A stretch of 64,000 bases of DNA from positions 1 through 64,000 of the forward strand of contig NZ_JBHLWN010000100.1 of assembly GCF_042432825.1 (NCBI RefSeq), in the 5' to 3' direction. Within the stretch, counting starts at the first letter, position 1. Each line of letters begins with the position of its first letter. The translations under genes and the position numbers were made by a program. Under the pieces are notes generated by a model. It saw only the letters and a list, made by a program, of their open reading frames with translations, searched no databases and was not told where the DNA came from. This DNA is from Gordoniibacillus chartarius. GTDB lineage: Bacteria > Bacillota > Bacilli > Paenibacillales > NBRC-103111. Below, one piece after another: positions 1 through 7,676 of this stretch.

Positions 1-9
1 TAAAATTTT

Positions 10-651
10 TCAATAATTAAGGTTTCGTCTGTTCTGTGAGGTTTCTTGCAACGCTAGTGCTTGGAAAGCCTCTATGAACCGGCGTGAACGATCGATGTAG
101 CCCAGCTCTGTCGGATCGAGGTGGTCGGATAGCAGCACGGCATGACCGAGCTGGTCTTCCAGCCACATGTCGAGCAGCCGGTACAGCGACAGCTTCTGAT
201 AATCGCGCCCTTGACCGTAACTATGCAAAATCCGCAAATATTCCTCGTTCTCCCCCAACGTTCCGTTGAAGTAGGCCGGCGTAAGCTGAATCGTGACCGT
301 ATTCTCAATGCGGTTCTTTTGCAGCTCGCCTTCAAACAGGTAGTAAGCGTACGCTACCGACCGTGCCTCTTGAGCGAACTGTACCAGCCCCGGATCGTTG
401 ACGGGAAGCGTCCGGTCCAAGCTGAACAGCCTTCTTCTAAGGGCTTTGAACGCAGTACGGAACTGCTCCGCCTGCTGTGCACGCGTGGTCTCTTCCCCTC
501 CTAAGTGGTCAAGAACGAATTGAGCGTGGTCCTCCAAGATCCCGATCCAAAACAAATGCTCCTCCCAAGGCGTAAGCACCGTAATCCTCAACTCCATCAG
601 CTCCTGTCTATTCCCCTTGTTACAGTGTATTCGGCTGACAAGGCGTCTCAT
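10..651 (-). CDS. DUF2935 family protein
   Basis: The product is a helical protein of about 200 residues that resembles the DUF2935 family of Bacillales. The family carries duplicated helical segments with conserved His/Glu/Asp residues suggestive of a four-helix metal-binding bundle. Visible motifs are WEEHLFWIGILEDHA near residues 29-43 and LEDQLGHAVLLSDHLDP near 163-179. The function of the family is unknown. The start is uncertain. The longest frame begins at 651 without a clear ribosome binding site, while an AGGAG lies just upstream of an ATG at 597 and a TTG at 591, so the true protein is probably about 195 residues. It is transcribed leftwards out of the window and stands alone. Confidence 0.75.
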   Translation of the reverse strand: MRRLVSRIHCNKGNRQELMELRITVLTPWEEHLFWIGILEDHAQFVLDHLGGEETTRAQQAEQFRTAFKALRRRLFSLDRTLPVNDPGLVQFAQEARSVAYAYYLFEGELQKNRIENTVTIQLTPAYFNGTLGENEEYLRILHSYGQGRDYQKLSLYRLLDMWLEDQLGHAVLLSDHLDPTELGYIDRSRRFIEAFQALALQETSQNRRNLNY

Positions 652-934
652 GACAACGAATGCCGCTTGTTATGTCGAAGAGAAGGACAAGCTGTGGAAT
701 TTCCCGGGAAATGTCGAAGGACGAACGATTGGAGACGAAAAACGTGATACATGAGGCTAAAATATAGGGGATGATATCGTGTGTGTCCACAAGCGCCCGG
801 TGAAAGAGCCGCCATTATTATGACGTCGTTGTGCCTGAAGGACGATCGAAGCGAAGGCAGCCCAGGCGGTGTAGGCGGTGTAGCGGATATCGCAGCAAGT
901 GCACGCGTTGTTTCGGCCGGTAAAAGACCGCCGG

Positions 935-1480
935 CTAAGGGACCATCACCGTCACCTTATCGCCGGCGCGCAGCTGTCCCGGCAGCTCGATCGAAGCGAC
1001 GATTCCGCGCTTCCGCCAAGCGGCCTTAACGAAGCGCTGCGTAAGCGACGGATCGCCGACGGCTTCAGCAATCACACGGCCGGGGCCGGTGCAAGGCTCG
1101 TTCTCGCCTTCGTTAATAATGCCCGCGCCGCTTTCGAACAGCAGCCGGGCTCCCGGCGGCAGCTGTGTCAGCTCCGGATAGCCGCGCAGCAGCACGTTGG
1201 CTCCAAGCCATTCCGGTCGTATTTCCGCGATCCCCAGCGCAGCTGCGACCTGTGCGCATTCCTCGACGGACAGCAGGCTGAGCTGCCGCCGGTTGGCAAT
1301 CATCGTGCCGCGCTTGTAAAATTTTTGCCGAACATCGGCCGGGCGCAGCAAACCGTAATGACGGTCGCCGGGGATGCCGCCGAGATCGACCTCCAGCCCG
1401 TCCACTTTCGAGGTGACGAACGATTGTACATGCTCCGTGCGGAGTACCGCTTCGACAACAGCTTCAAATTTGCGCATCAA
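935..1480 (-). CDS. MOSC domain-containing protein
   Basis: This 181-residue protein is a stand-alone MOSC domain, the sulfur-carrier domain found at the C-terminus of molybdenum cofactor sulfurases and in YiiM-like proteins. Visible family signatures are GIPGDRHYG (residues about 35-43), NRRQLSLLS (about 63-71), the segment LGANVLLRGYPELTQLPPG, and GENEPCTGPG near 125-134 with the conserved Cys. Stand-alone MOSC proteins are linked to sulfur transfer or to reduction of N-hydroxylated compounds with Moco; the substrate here cannot be told. It is divergent from the globin gene, and the two share a 90-bp intergenic region. Confidence 0.85.
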   Translation of the reverse strand: MMRKFEAVVEAVLRTEHVQSFVTSKVDGLEVDLGGIPGDRHYGLLRPADVRQKFYKRGTMIANRRQLSLLSVEECAQVAAALGIAEIRPEWLGANVLLRGYPELTQLPPGARLLFESGAGIINEGENEPCTGPGRVIAEAVGDPSLTQRFVKAAWRKRGIVASIELPGQLRAGDKVTVMVP

Positions 1481-1500
1481 CGTTCAGTCCTTCATTGGAT

Positions 1501-1530
1501 TCGACATGCAGGTGCGATAATATGTATAGT
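1501..1530 (+). promoter_or_regulatory. Candidate sigma-A promoter of the globin gene
   Basis: TCGACA at 1501-1506 and TATAGT at 1525-1530 are separated by 18 bp and lie 40 bp before the globin start codon. The sequence GACATGCAGG occurs at 1503-1512 and again at 1539-1548, a short direct repeat that brackets the -10 region and might be a regulator site. This is based on sequence resemblance only. Confidence 0.3.
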
Positions 1531-1570
1531 ATAGCCTAGACATGCAGGAGAAGGAAGGAGCTGCCTTGAG

Positions 1571-2005
1571 ATGGCCGAAACCGGCAACGAGCACAACGAA
1601 CGGCAGGAACAAGAGCAAACGCTGTATGAACAGTTGGGAGGAGAGGAGACGGTAGACCGGCTCGTCAAAGCATTTTATGAGAGAGTGTACCGGACGCCGG
1701 AGCTGATCCCGCTGTTTCAAACGGATATGCAGGAGGTTATGGAGAAGCAGAGGCTGTTTCTGACACAATTTTTGGGCGGACCGGCGCACTATTCCATGCA
1801 ATACGGCCCGCCCCGGCTCAGGATGCGGCACTTGCCTTTCGAAATCACGCCGGCACGCGCGCAGGCTTGGCTGCGCTGTATGCGCGAGGCGATGGATGAG
1901 ATCGGTCTGGAGGGACCGCTGCGCGATTGGTTTTACATGCGGCTTACCCAAGTAGCCGAATTCATGGTGAATACGGCGGAGGGCCCAACAACCTCCGCTG
2001 AATAA
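1571..2005 (+). CDS. Truncated haemoglobin (group II, YjbI-like)
   Basis: This 144-residue 2-over-2 globin binds haem and is expected in the cytoplasm to handle oxygen or nitrosative/oxidative stress. The pattern YEQLGGEETVDRLVKAFYERV (split around residues 17-37), then PLFQTDM, KQRLFLTQFLGG with the following YSMQYGPPRLRMRH, places the proximal His in the RMRHLPF segment (about residue 80). A terminal WFYMRLTQVAEFMVN helix follows. The hydrophilic N-terminal tail of about 14 residues is rich in Glu and Gln. GAAGGAAGGAG lies 10 bp before the ATG. The gene converges on the bactofilin gene with only 3 bp between stop codons, so no separate terminator fits between them. Confidence 0.9.
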   Translation: MAETGNEHNERQEQEQTLYEQLGGEETVDRLVKAFYERVYRTPELIPLFQTDMQEVMEKQRLFLTQFLGGPAHYSMQYGPPRLRMRHLPFEITPARAQAWLRCMREAMDEIGLEGPLRDWFYMRLTQVAEFMVNTAEGPTTSAE

Positions 2006-2008
2006 GCA

Positions 2009-2455
2009 TTAGCCGTTGCCGGCTGCGGCGGCGGCTTCTTTATTTTGCTTATGGGCCTTGGCGTCGACGACCTTATTGCTTCCGGCTGCGCCGAGCTCGG
2101 CCACGTTGCTCGGCTTCATGGCGCTCATGCCCTGGAACAGCCCGCCTTCCATAATGACGATCGATTTTACATCGATGTTGCCGATCAGCTGGCCGCTCGA
2201 CAGTACGGTGAGCTTGCCTTTGCAGGTTACGTTGCCGCGGACTTTGCCGGCGATCGTCACGTCGCGTGCGATGATGGACGCGTTCAGGTCGGCATTCTCT
2301 CCGACAGTCACGTCGCCGCCGCATTCCACCTCGCCCTCGAGATGTCCCTCGATGCGGATGCTTGCTTCGGATACGATTTTGCCCTCACAGAGCGTACCTT
2401 CACCGATAATCGTGTCGGTTGCAGTGTGATCCAGTCGTCTTTTTGAGCCTATCAT
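2009..2455 (-). CDS. Bactofilin (polymer-forming cytoskeletal protein)
   Basis: This 148-residue protein has the DUF583/bactofilin right-handed beta-helix core, seen as repeated short hydrophobic strands from IIGEGTLCEGKI (residue about 16) to VKSIVIMEGGLFQG (about 111). Flexible tails flank it, the C-terminal one rich in Ala, Lys and Gly. Bactofilins polymerise without nucleotide and often scaffold peptidoglycan-remodelling enzymes. Here the gene's ATG overlaps the end of the upstream M23 peptidase gene by 4 bp, which implies translational coupling and supports a joint role in shaping the cell wall. Confidence 0.92.
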   Translation of the reverse strand: MIGSKRRLDHTATDTIIGEGTLCEGKIVSEASIRIEGHLEGEVECGGDVTVGENADLNASIIARDVTIAGKVRGNVTCKGKLTVLSSGQLIGNIDVKSIVIMEGGLFQGMSAMKPSNVAELGAAGSNKVVDAKAHKQNKEAAAAAGNG

Positions 2456-3438
2456 GGTTCCGCATTCTCCTTTCGAGTGGCGACCAGGTAAGGTCGAGGA
2501 TCGACGGGGCTGCCGTTCTTATGTACCTCATAATGGAGGTGGGTGCCTGTGCTGCGTCCGGTTGAGCCCATGAATCCGACTTGCTGGCCTTTCTTGACGA
2601 GCTGACCCGATTTCACCGACAGCTTGGTCATATGCATATACTCGGTGGCGAGGCCTCGTCCGTGATTGATGATCACATAGTTGCCCTTCTGCCCGTCGTA
2701 GCCGGCTACGGCCACTGTGCCTTCGGCTGCAGCGTAGACCGGGTCATTCGTGTTTCCGGCAAAATCAATCCCCGAGTGCATCGCCGGACGCTCCGAAAAA
2801 GGATCGAGGCGGATGCCGAACCCCGACGTCACCGTCCGCGACCGCGTCGGCCACAAGGTCGGCGTTATGTCGCGAATGTGCTGCGCTTCGGCGAGCTTGG
2901 CCTCCGACTCGGCAAGGCTGGCCATGAGGCCGTTCATATCGTTAATCATTGAAGTTAAGCTCATCTTGGTCGTCACAATCGTCTGCGCGACATCAGCCGC
3001 CGTCGGCGTCAGCTCGGTGCCCCCCACCGGCTGGGGCTGTTCGGGCTTGTTCGCCGCGGAGGCGGTCGCACCGTCGGTCATTACGGCAAGCACCTGTTTG
3101 AGCTGTTTGATCTCTTCTACTTTGGCCTTGAACTGTTCAGCCTGCTGAGTTAAATCGATGAGACTCGCTTGCAGGTGAACGAGCTCCGCATCCTTGCTCT
3201 CAATCGTATGCTGCAGTTGCTGCTCAGTACCTTCGAACTGCTTTTGCATCTGGGCTTGGGTCGTCTCATAGCGGTCGTGCAGCAGCACGAACGCCAGCGT
3301 CCCGCCGGCCGCGATCGTCACGAGCACCGTCGGCACTGCAAAGAGACTGATCTCCGGCAGCTTGAGTCTTACGATTCTTCGATTGGCGCCGGCGATGAGC
3401 ATCAAGGTCAGCTTCTTCCTCCACCAACGTTGCTTCAT
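2452..3438 (-). CDS. Membrane-anchored M23 family metallopeptidase
   Basis: This 328-residue protein has a basic N-terminus, one transmembrane helix (residues about 30-52), a long coiled coil (about 57-120, rich in Gln/Glu/Lys), a linker, and a C-terminal LytM/M23 zinc peptidase domain. The zinc motif HSGIDFAG and the HLHYEVHKNG signature are both present, so the catalytic site looks intact. Family members cleave peptidoglycan cross-links or stem peptides outside the membrane. It precedes and overlaps a bactofilin gene, a pairing known in other bacteria where the bactofilin positions the hydrolase. The coiled coil could mediate that contact or self-association. Confidence 0.9.
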   Translation of the reverse strand: MKQRWWRKKLTLMLIAGANRRIVRLKLPEISLFAVPTVLVTIAAGGTLAFVLLHDRYETTQAQMQKQFEGTEQQLQHTIESKDAELVHLQASLIDLTQQAEQFKAKVEEIKQLKQVLAVMTDGATASAANKPEQPQPVGGTELTPTAADVAQTIVTTKMSLTSMINDMNGLMASLAESEAKLAEAQHIRDITPTLWPTRSRTVTSGFGIRLDPFSERPAMHSGIDFAGNTNDPVYAAAEGTVAVAGYDGQKGNYVIINHGRGLATEYMHMTKLSVKSGQLVKKGQQVGFMGSTGRSTGTHLHYEVHKNGSPVDPRPYLVATRKENAEP

Positions 3439-3593
3439 AAGAGCTCCCTTCTGCGATTCGATAGGTCCCTCCTAGTGTTCGATTGTATTCGAGCAGCAGC
3501 GTGAACATGCCTATTTTGTTGACGTGCCTCATACCCCGCCGCCTGGTATTGGTTCCTCCGCCGCATCGCCTTTCCGCCAGGACTGCCAGTACC

Positions 3594-4196
3594 TCAACCG
3601 CCGCCGCCCCCCGCGCCGGCACCCCCAGCACCACCGCCACCAGCGCCGCCAGCGCCGTCCGCACCGCCTCCTGTCCCGCCGCCCGGCGGTCCGCCGCCAT
3701 TCCGGCTCCCGTCCGAACCGCTGCCGGTCTGCTCGCCGCTGAACAGCGTCTCGGTGAGCGCCTTGATTTTCTCGATAAATTTGCCGTAGCCGAACCCGCT
3801 CAAGAACGCCACGCTGATGCGAGCCAGCGGCGAATCGCCGAGCTGCAGCAGCAGAATGCCGCTTTGGAACAGCAGCACCGTCATGATCGCACAGCCGAAG
3901 CAGAGCAGGGGACGCATCGTATACCAATACACGAAACGCATCGTCAGGTCATAGTAAAATTGATGAAACGTACGAAGTCCGTACAAGCTGCCGCCGATTG
4001 CGCCGGCCAGCCCGTAGTACAAATAGTCGCGCAGCAGATCCGTATGGATGCCCAGCACGACACCGCTCAGACTGCCGCTGCGCAGCGCCGCGATCGCCCA
4101 GAAGCTGCCGAGGAACCAGAGAAGCAGATAGCCGAAAATCGCTCCGCGCCACAACCCCTGAATGCGCTTCTCCATAACAAAAAACACCGCCTTCAT
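3594..4196 (-). CDS. Membrane protein with Gly-rich C-terminal tail
   Basis: This 200-residue protein has about four predicted membrane segments (residues roughly 15-37, 60-80, 95-118 and 125-140) followed by a cytoplasmic-looking helix. A tail of about 40 residues is almost only Gly with Ala, Ser and Pro. I do not recognise the family. The tail comes from a run of GGC/GGA/GCG codons and could be repeat-expanded and variable between strains. The start at 4196 has a weak AGGAT-type site; a second ATG eight codons in is possible. It lies between the glycosyltransferase and the M23 peptidase on the same strand, so an envelope role is likely. Confidence 0.75.
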   Translation of the reverse strand: MKAVFFVMEKRIQGLWRGAIFGYLLLWFLGSFWAIAALRSGSLSGVVLGIHTDLLRDYLYYGLAGAIGGSLYGLRTFHQFYYDLTMRFVYWYTMRPLLCFGCAIMTVLLFQSGILLLQLGDSPLARISVAFLSGFGYGKFIEKIKALTETLFSGEQTGSGSDGSRNGGGPPGGGTGGGADGAGGAGGGGAGGAGAGGGGG

Positions 4197-4238
4197 CAGG
4201 ATGCTATCATCCTATGAGGCGATGTCTCCGGCTATGTC

Positions 4239-5351
4239 CTATTGCAAGTACTGCATAATCGCTTGCGAGCAATCAACCGGATTGCTCATGAAGCGGTGCT
4301 GAATCGAACGGCGGCGGCGGGCCAGCTCCGGATAGTTCGTGAGCAGTACTTCCATCCACTGATCGATCGTATCGAGCGACGTAATTTCCTGGCCGATTCC
4401 CTGCTCGGTGAAATACTGGCAATTTTCTTCCTCTTGCCCCGGAATCGGGTTGTAGAACAGCATCGGGAGCCCCTTTGCCATGCCCTCCGTACACGTAATG
4501 CCGCCCGGCTTCGTGATCAACAGATCGGACACATCCATCAGCTTGTCGATCTCCTGCGTGAATCCGAGCACATGCACGTTCGGATGACGGAACGCCGGTC
4601 CTTCAAGCAGCCGCTGGCGGGCCTTCTCGTTGCTGCCGCAGACGATGATCAGCTGCACGTGCTCCCGCCACTCGGCCAGCCTGCCGAGCAGATCGTCGTT
4701 CTTGAGCATGCCCCAGCCGCCGCCCATCATCAGCACGGTCGGCATCGCCCGGAGGCCATACTGCTCGCGAATCTCATCCTTGCTGTATTGGCGCAGGAAG
4801 CCGGGGTGAACCGGGATGCCCGTAACCTCGATGCGCTGCAAAGGCACGCCCTTCTGGATCAGCTGCTCTTTCACTTCATTCGTTGAGACGAAATATTTAT
4901 CGACCTGTCCGTCAATCCAAGCGCCGTGTCCGTCGTAATCGGTGATCACGGTGAATAACGGCATCTCCAGGCCGGCGCGCTTCAAGCGGGAAACGATAAC
5001 GGCCGGAAACGGGTGCGTGCATACGATCAAATCGGGACGAAACCGCTCGATAATTTCCTGCGTTTGCGAGTAGAACAACCGGTGCAGCGCCAGCTTGGCG
5101 AATCGATTGAGCGACTTCTGCCGCTGCGAACGATACAGCATGCCCCACAGCTTCGGCTGAGAAGTAACCGTCTTCTTATACGCCGTGAAAATCCAGGAAG
5201 AAACCATCGGATGCTGAAAGGCACCGAGTTCCATAACGCGAGTTTGAATTTCTGATGAGTTCTGCTTCAGGAGCATCGCGAGCGCATGTGCCGCGCGGGT
5301 GTGACCGGCTCCGAAGCCTTCGGACAAGAGCAAAATCCTTTTTTTGCGCAT
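4239..5351 (-). CDS. MGDG synthase/UgtP-like glycosyltransferase
   Basis: This protein of about 370 residues belongs to the GT28 group typified by plant MGDG synthase and Bacillus UgtP (processive diacylglycerol glucosyltransferase). The N-terminus carries LLLSEGFGAGHTRAAHAL. The middle has VCTHPFPAV and TDYDGHGAWI, and the C-terminal UDP-sugar site is seen as MMGGGWGM and TKPGGITCTEGMAKGLP. Such enzymes transfer sugar to diacylglycerol for glycolipids and lipoteichoic acid anchors. I place the start at ATG 5351 because AGGTGAGGG lies just upstream. Longer readings would overlap the tdk gene. It follows tdk by 41 bp. The exact lipid acceptor is inferred. Confidence 0.85.
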   Translation of the reverse strand: MRKKRILLLSEGFGAGHTRAAHALAMLLKQNSSEIQTRVMELGAFQHPMVSSWIFTAYKKTVTSQPKLWGMLYRSQRQKSLNRFAKLALHRLFYSQTQEIIERFRPDLIVCTHPFPAVIVSRLKRAGLEMPLFTVITDYDGHGAWIDGQVDKYFVSTNEVKEQLIQKGVPLQRIEVTGIPVHPGFLRQYSKDEIREQYGLRAMPTVLMMGGGWGMLKNDDLLGRLAEWREHVQLIIVCGSNEKARQRLLEGPAFRHPNVHVLGFTQEIDKLMDVSDLLITKPGGITCTEGMAKGLPMLFYNPIPGQEEENCQYFTEQGIGQEITSLDTIDQWMEVLLTNYPELARRRRSIQHRFMSNPVDCSQAIMQYLQ

Positions 5352-5392
5352 GACCCTCACCTTTCTTCCACGGGGAACCATATTCCCTCTCG

Positions 5393-5989
5393 TTACGGAT
5401 GTATACGAGGCTGCGAGGCTTGAAGTTTCTTTCTCTCCGCAGCATAACATTTGCGGCACACCGGCACGTAACTGTCGTTGCCTCCGACCATGATCTGCTC
5501 GCCTTCGAATACGGGAATGCCGTCCTTGCAGCGCATATTCATGATCGCCTTCTTGTCGCAGTACCAGCAAACCGTCTTGATTTCTTCTATTGTATCAGCT
5601 AGTGCCAATAAGTGGTAGCTCCCCTCGAACAGCTGTCCGAGGAAATCCGCCCGCAGCCCGTAGGCCATGACCGGAATGTTCAGCGAGTCGACAATATCGA
5701 CCAGCTGCTTGATTTGCTTCTCGCCGAGGAACTGCGCCTCATCCACGAGGATGGCATTCGGGCGCTCGCTCTGCGCGATAGCGAACATATCCATATCATC
5801 GTCGACAACAGCCGCTTCCTTCTGCATGCCGATTCGTGAAGCCACTTTGCCGATGCCGTACCTGTCGTCCACCACGGAGGTGAACAGGAGCACCTTCTTG
5901 CCTTGTTCTTCATAATTGTGTGCGACGCGCAGCACTTCGATCGATTTGCCGCTGTTCATCGTCCCGTAGCGAAAATATAACTTAGCCAA
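5393..5989 (-). CDS. tdk: Thymidine kinase (type II)
   Basis: This 198-residue enzyme phosphorylates thymidine to dTMP with ATP for pyrimidine salvage in the cytoplasm. The P-loop GTMNSGKS is at residues 9-16 and the DEAQF motif carries the catalytic Glu at 84. The zinc-binding pairs CWYC and CRKC lie near residues 141 and 180, and the lasso segment between them is present. Length and motifs fit the bacterial and human TK1-type family. It is the first gene of a leftward block that continues with the glycosyltransferase. Confidence 0.95.
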   Translation of the reverse strand: MAKLYFRYGTMNSGKSIEVLRVAHNYEEQGKKVLLFTSVVDDRYGIGKVASRIGMQKEAAVVDDDMDMFAIAQSERPNAILVDEAQFLGEKQIKQLVDIVDSLNIPVMAYGLRADFLGQLFEGSYHLLALADTIEEIKTVCWYCDKKAIMNMRCKDGIPVFEGEQIMVGGNDSYVPVCRKCYAAERKKLQASQPRIHP

Positions 5990-6211
5990 CGTGTCCGTCC
6001 CTTCCTGCGATCAAAGATGTGTACGTTCATGAGGAACCATAGTAAATATAGCATGATTCGTCAGCTGCCGTAACTTAAACTTTTGTGAATCATATGCAGG
6101 AAAAGTTAAGAATTAGGCGAAATCGCAGGGAAAACATGGTTGCCCCTCGAATCTATGATTATGGCCCGGAGCGGCTATTATACCTACTAATTTTAGGAGG
6201 GATTCGGGCTT

Positions 6212-6724
6212 GTGCGGGTGCTGTATCATTTTAGCGAAAACCCCGGCATCGAAGTGTTCCACCCCAGGCAGAAGAGCAACCGGACCGATATGCCGACCGT
6301 CGTTTGGGCGATCGACGCGGAGCATGAAGTCAGCTATCTCTGTCCGCGCGACTGTCCCCGTATCGTCTGTTATCGCGAGCCGGATATGGCCGCAGCCGAC
6401 AAGGCGCTGTTCTTCGGCGCGACGGAAGCCGACGTGGTCATGACATTGGAAAGCCGCTGGCTTCCACGGCTGCTGTCCGTGAAGCTCTTCCGGTATAGTT
6501 TACCATATGAAGGGTTCGAATTATTCGACGCGGCAGCAGGTTATTATGTTGCAGCCCAACCGGTTGTGCCGATTGAAGTTGCGGCAATGGACAACCTGCC
6601 GGGACGGATTGCGGCGAAGGGGGCCGAGCTGCGTTTGGCGCCGAGCCTTCAGCCGCTGCGGGACGCGCTGCTGCGGTCGTCGTACCGTCGTTTTGGGATT
6701 CACCGGTTTGAATTCGCACGGTAG
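6212..6724 (+). CDS. DUF6886 family protein
   Basis: This 170-residue soluble protein resembles a Bacillales family annotated DUF6886. It opens with VLYHFSENPGIEVFHPR and then VVWAIDAEHEVSYLCPRDCPRI, the typical start of that family. It contains several Cys and His residues but no recognised catalytic motif. The start is GTG at 6212, preceded by TAGGAGG with an 11-bp gap. A TATTATA-like -10 element lies near 6175. The function is unknown. It is monocistronic, followed by a repeat-bearing spacer. Confidence 0.75.
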   Translation: MRVLYHFSENPGIEVFHPRQKSNRTDMPTVVWAIDAEHEVSYLCPRDCPRIVCYREPDMAAADKALFFGATEADVVMTLESRWLPRLLSVKLFRYSLPYEGFELFDAAAGYYVAAQPVVPIEVAAMDNLPGRIAAKGAELRLAPSLQPLRDALLRSSYRRFGIHRFEFAR

Positions 6725-6745
6725 CCGGATGGGCCGTGGACACAG

Positions 6746-6829
6746 TAACGATGTAAAACATCGTTAAGTCGCATAGCTGTAGCAGCTTCCGAAGTTTTAA
6801 CGATGTAAAACATCGATAAGTCGCCTAGC
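6746..6829. repeat. Two copies of a 32-bp repeat built on a palindrome
   Basis: Copy 1 (6746-6777) and copy 2 (6798-6829) differ at two positions and have a 52-bp period. Each starts with a hairpin: AACGATG, a TAAAA loop, then CATCGTT (CATCGAT in copy 2), followed by TAAGTCGC and TAGC. A degenerate half-copy (CATCGATTAAC) lies near 6842. The spacer between the DUF6886 and GNAT genes is otherwise empty. Confidence 0.7.
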
Positions 6830-6981
6830 CCCCCGGCAGCCATCGATTAACAACATTGAAGCATAGTTTACCCAATATCCAAAAATTATGTAATTTCTGC
6901 TATCGGTGTCCTCCCCGCCTATACGAGCTAGGTCATCGATATCCATACTTTAGAGATGGTAAGGCGTAAAGGGAGGATCCC

Positions 6982-7503
6982 ATGAATATCGAACTGATTG
7001 AACTGCAAGGCAGCGAAGGCGAGGACGTATACGAGATGATCGTGGAGATGGGCGCGGGCCAGAACGGGTTCGTGAACAGCCTCCTGTCGGATACAATGGA
7101 CGGGTTTCACGCGCTAATCAAGCATAATGTTCAGGCCGCACAAGGCATAGGGCTGGCAGAAGGGCGTGTGCCGCAGACGGTGTACGTTCTCTATACGGAC
7201 GGAAAGCCTGTCGGCTACGGTAAGCTGCGCCACTGCTTGAACGAAAAGCTGAGACAGCATGGCGGCCATATCGGCTATGTCATTCGGCCGACCGCGAGAG
7301 GCCAAGGCTACGGCGCCATCATTCTGCGCGAGCTGCTGCGGCAGGCTGCCGCAAAGAACATTCCCGAGGTGCTGCTCACATGCGATGAAAGCAATACGGC
7401 ATCGCGCCGGATCATCGAGGGCCACCTTGGACGCTTGACCGGCTTGCATGAAGGCGTTTGTCAATATTGGATAACGCTCAGGGATACGGAGGAACAAGAA
7501 TGA
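6982..7503 (+). CDS. GNAT family N-acetyltransferase
   Basis: This 173-residue acetyltransferase uses acetyl-CoA to acetylate an unknown amine. The acetyl-CoA pyrophosphate loop is visible as RPTARGQGYGAIILRELL (residues about 92-109), preceded by the beta-strand GHIGYVI. The later ESNTASRRIIE motif is common in the YafP/YjdJ-like GNAT group. GGGAGG lies 8 bp before the ATG. The substrate cannot be inferred from its neighbours. Confidence 0.88.
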   Translation: MNIELIELQGSEGEDVYEMIVEMGAGQNGFVNSLLSDTMDGFHALIKHNVQAAQGIGLAEGRVPQTVYVLYTDGKPVGYGKLRHCLNEKLRQHGGHIGYVIRPTARGQGYGAIILRELLRQAAAKNIPEVLLTCDESNTASRRIIEGHLGRLTGLHEGVCQYWITLRDTEEQE

Positions 7504-7676
7504 TGGAGGAGGCCGACCTGCAGACGAAGCGGCCCGGCCCCCATCCACCAGAGGATGGCTGCTGCTCTAAATCATCGTCACCGGCTTATTCGCGGCTCAT
7601 TCCGCCCGCCGGCCGGAAGGGATTAACCTCACTTATGTAGAATTTGACTATAAAGAGTTTGCTTGGACGGTGGCGA

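Noticed and set aside
781..1029. 82-codon plus-strand frame near the MOSC gene
   Set aside because: It overlaps the end of the MOSC gene on the other strand and has low-complexity Arg/Pro/Ser composition with no ribosome binding site.
7504..7643. Possible remnant or small gene between GNAT and the kinase
   Set aside because: Three frames show short peptides (one containing GLFAAHSARRPEGINLTYVEF), but each is broken by stops or lacks a start, and no family match is evident.
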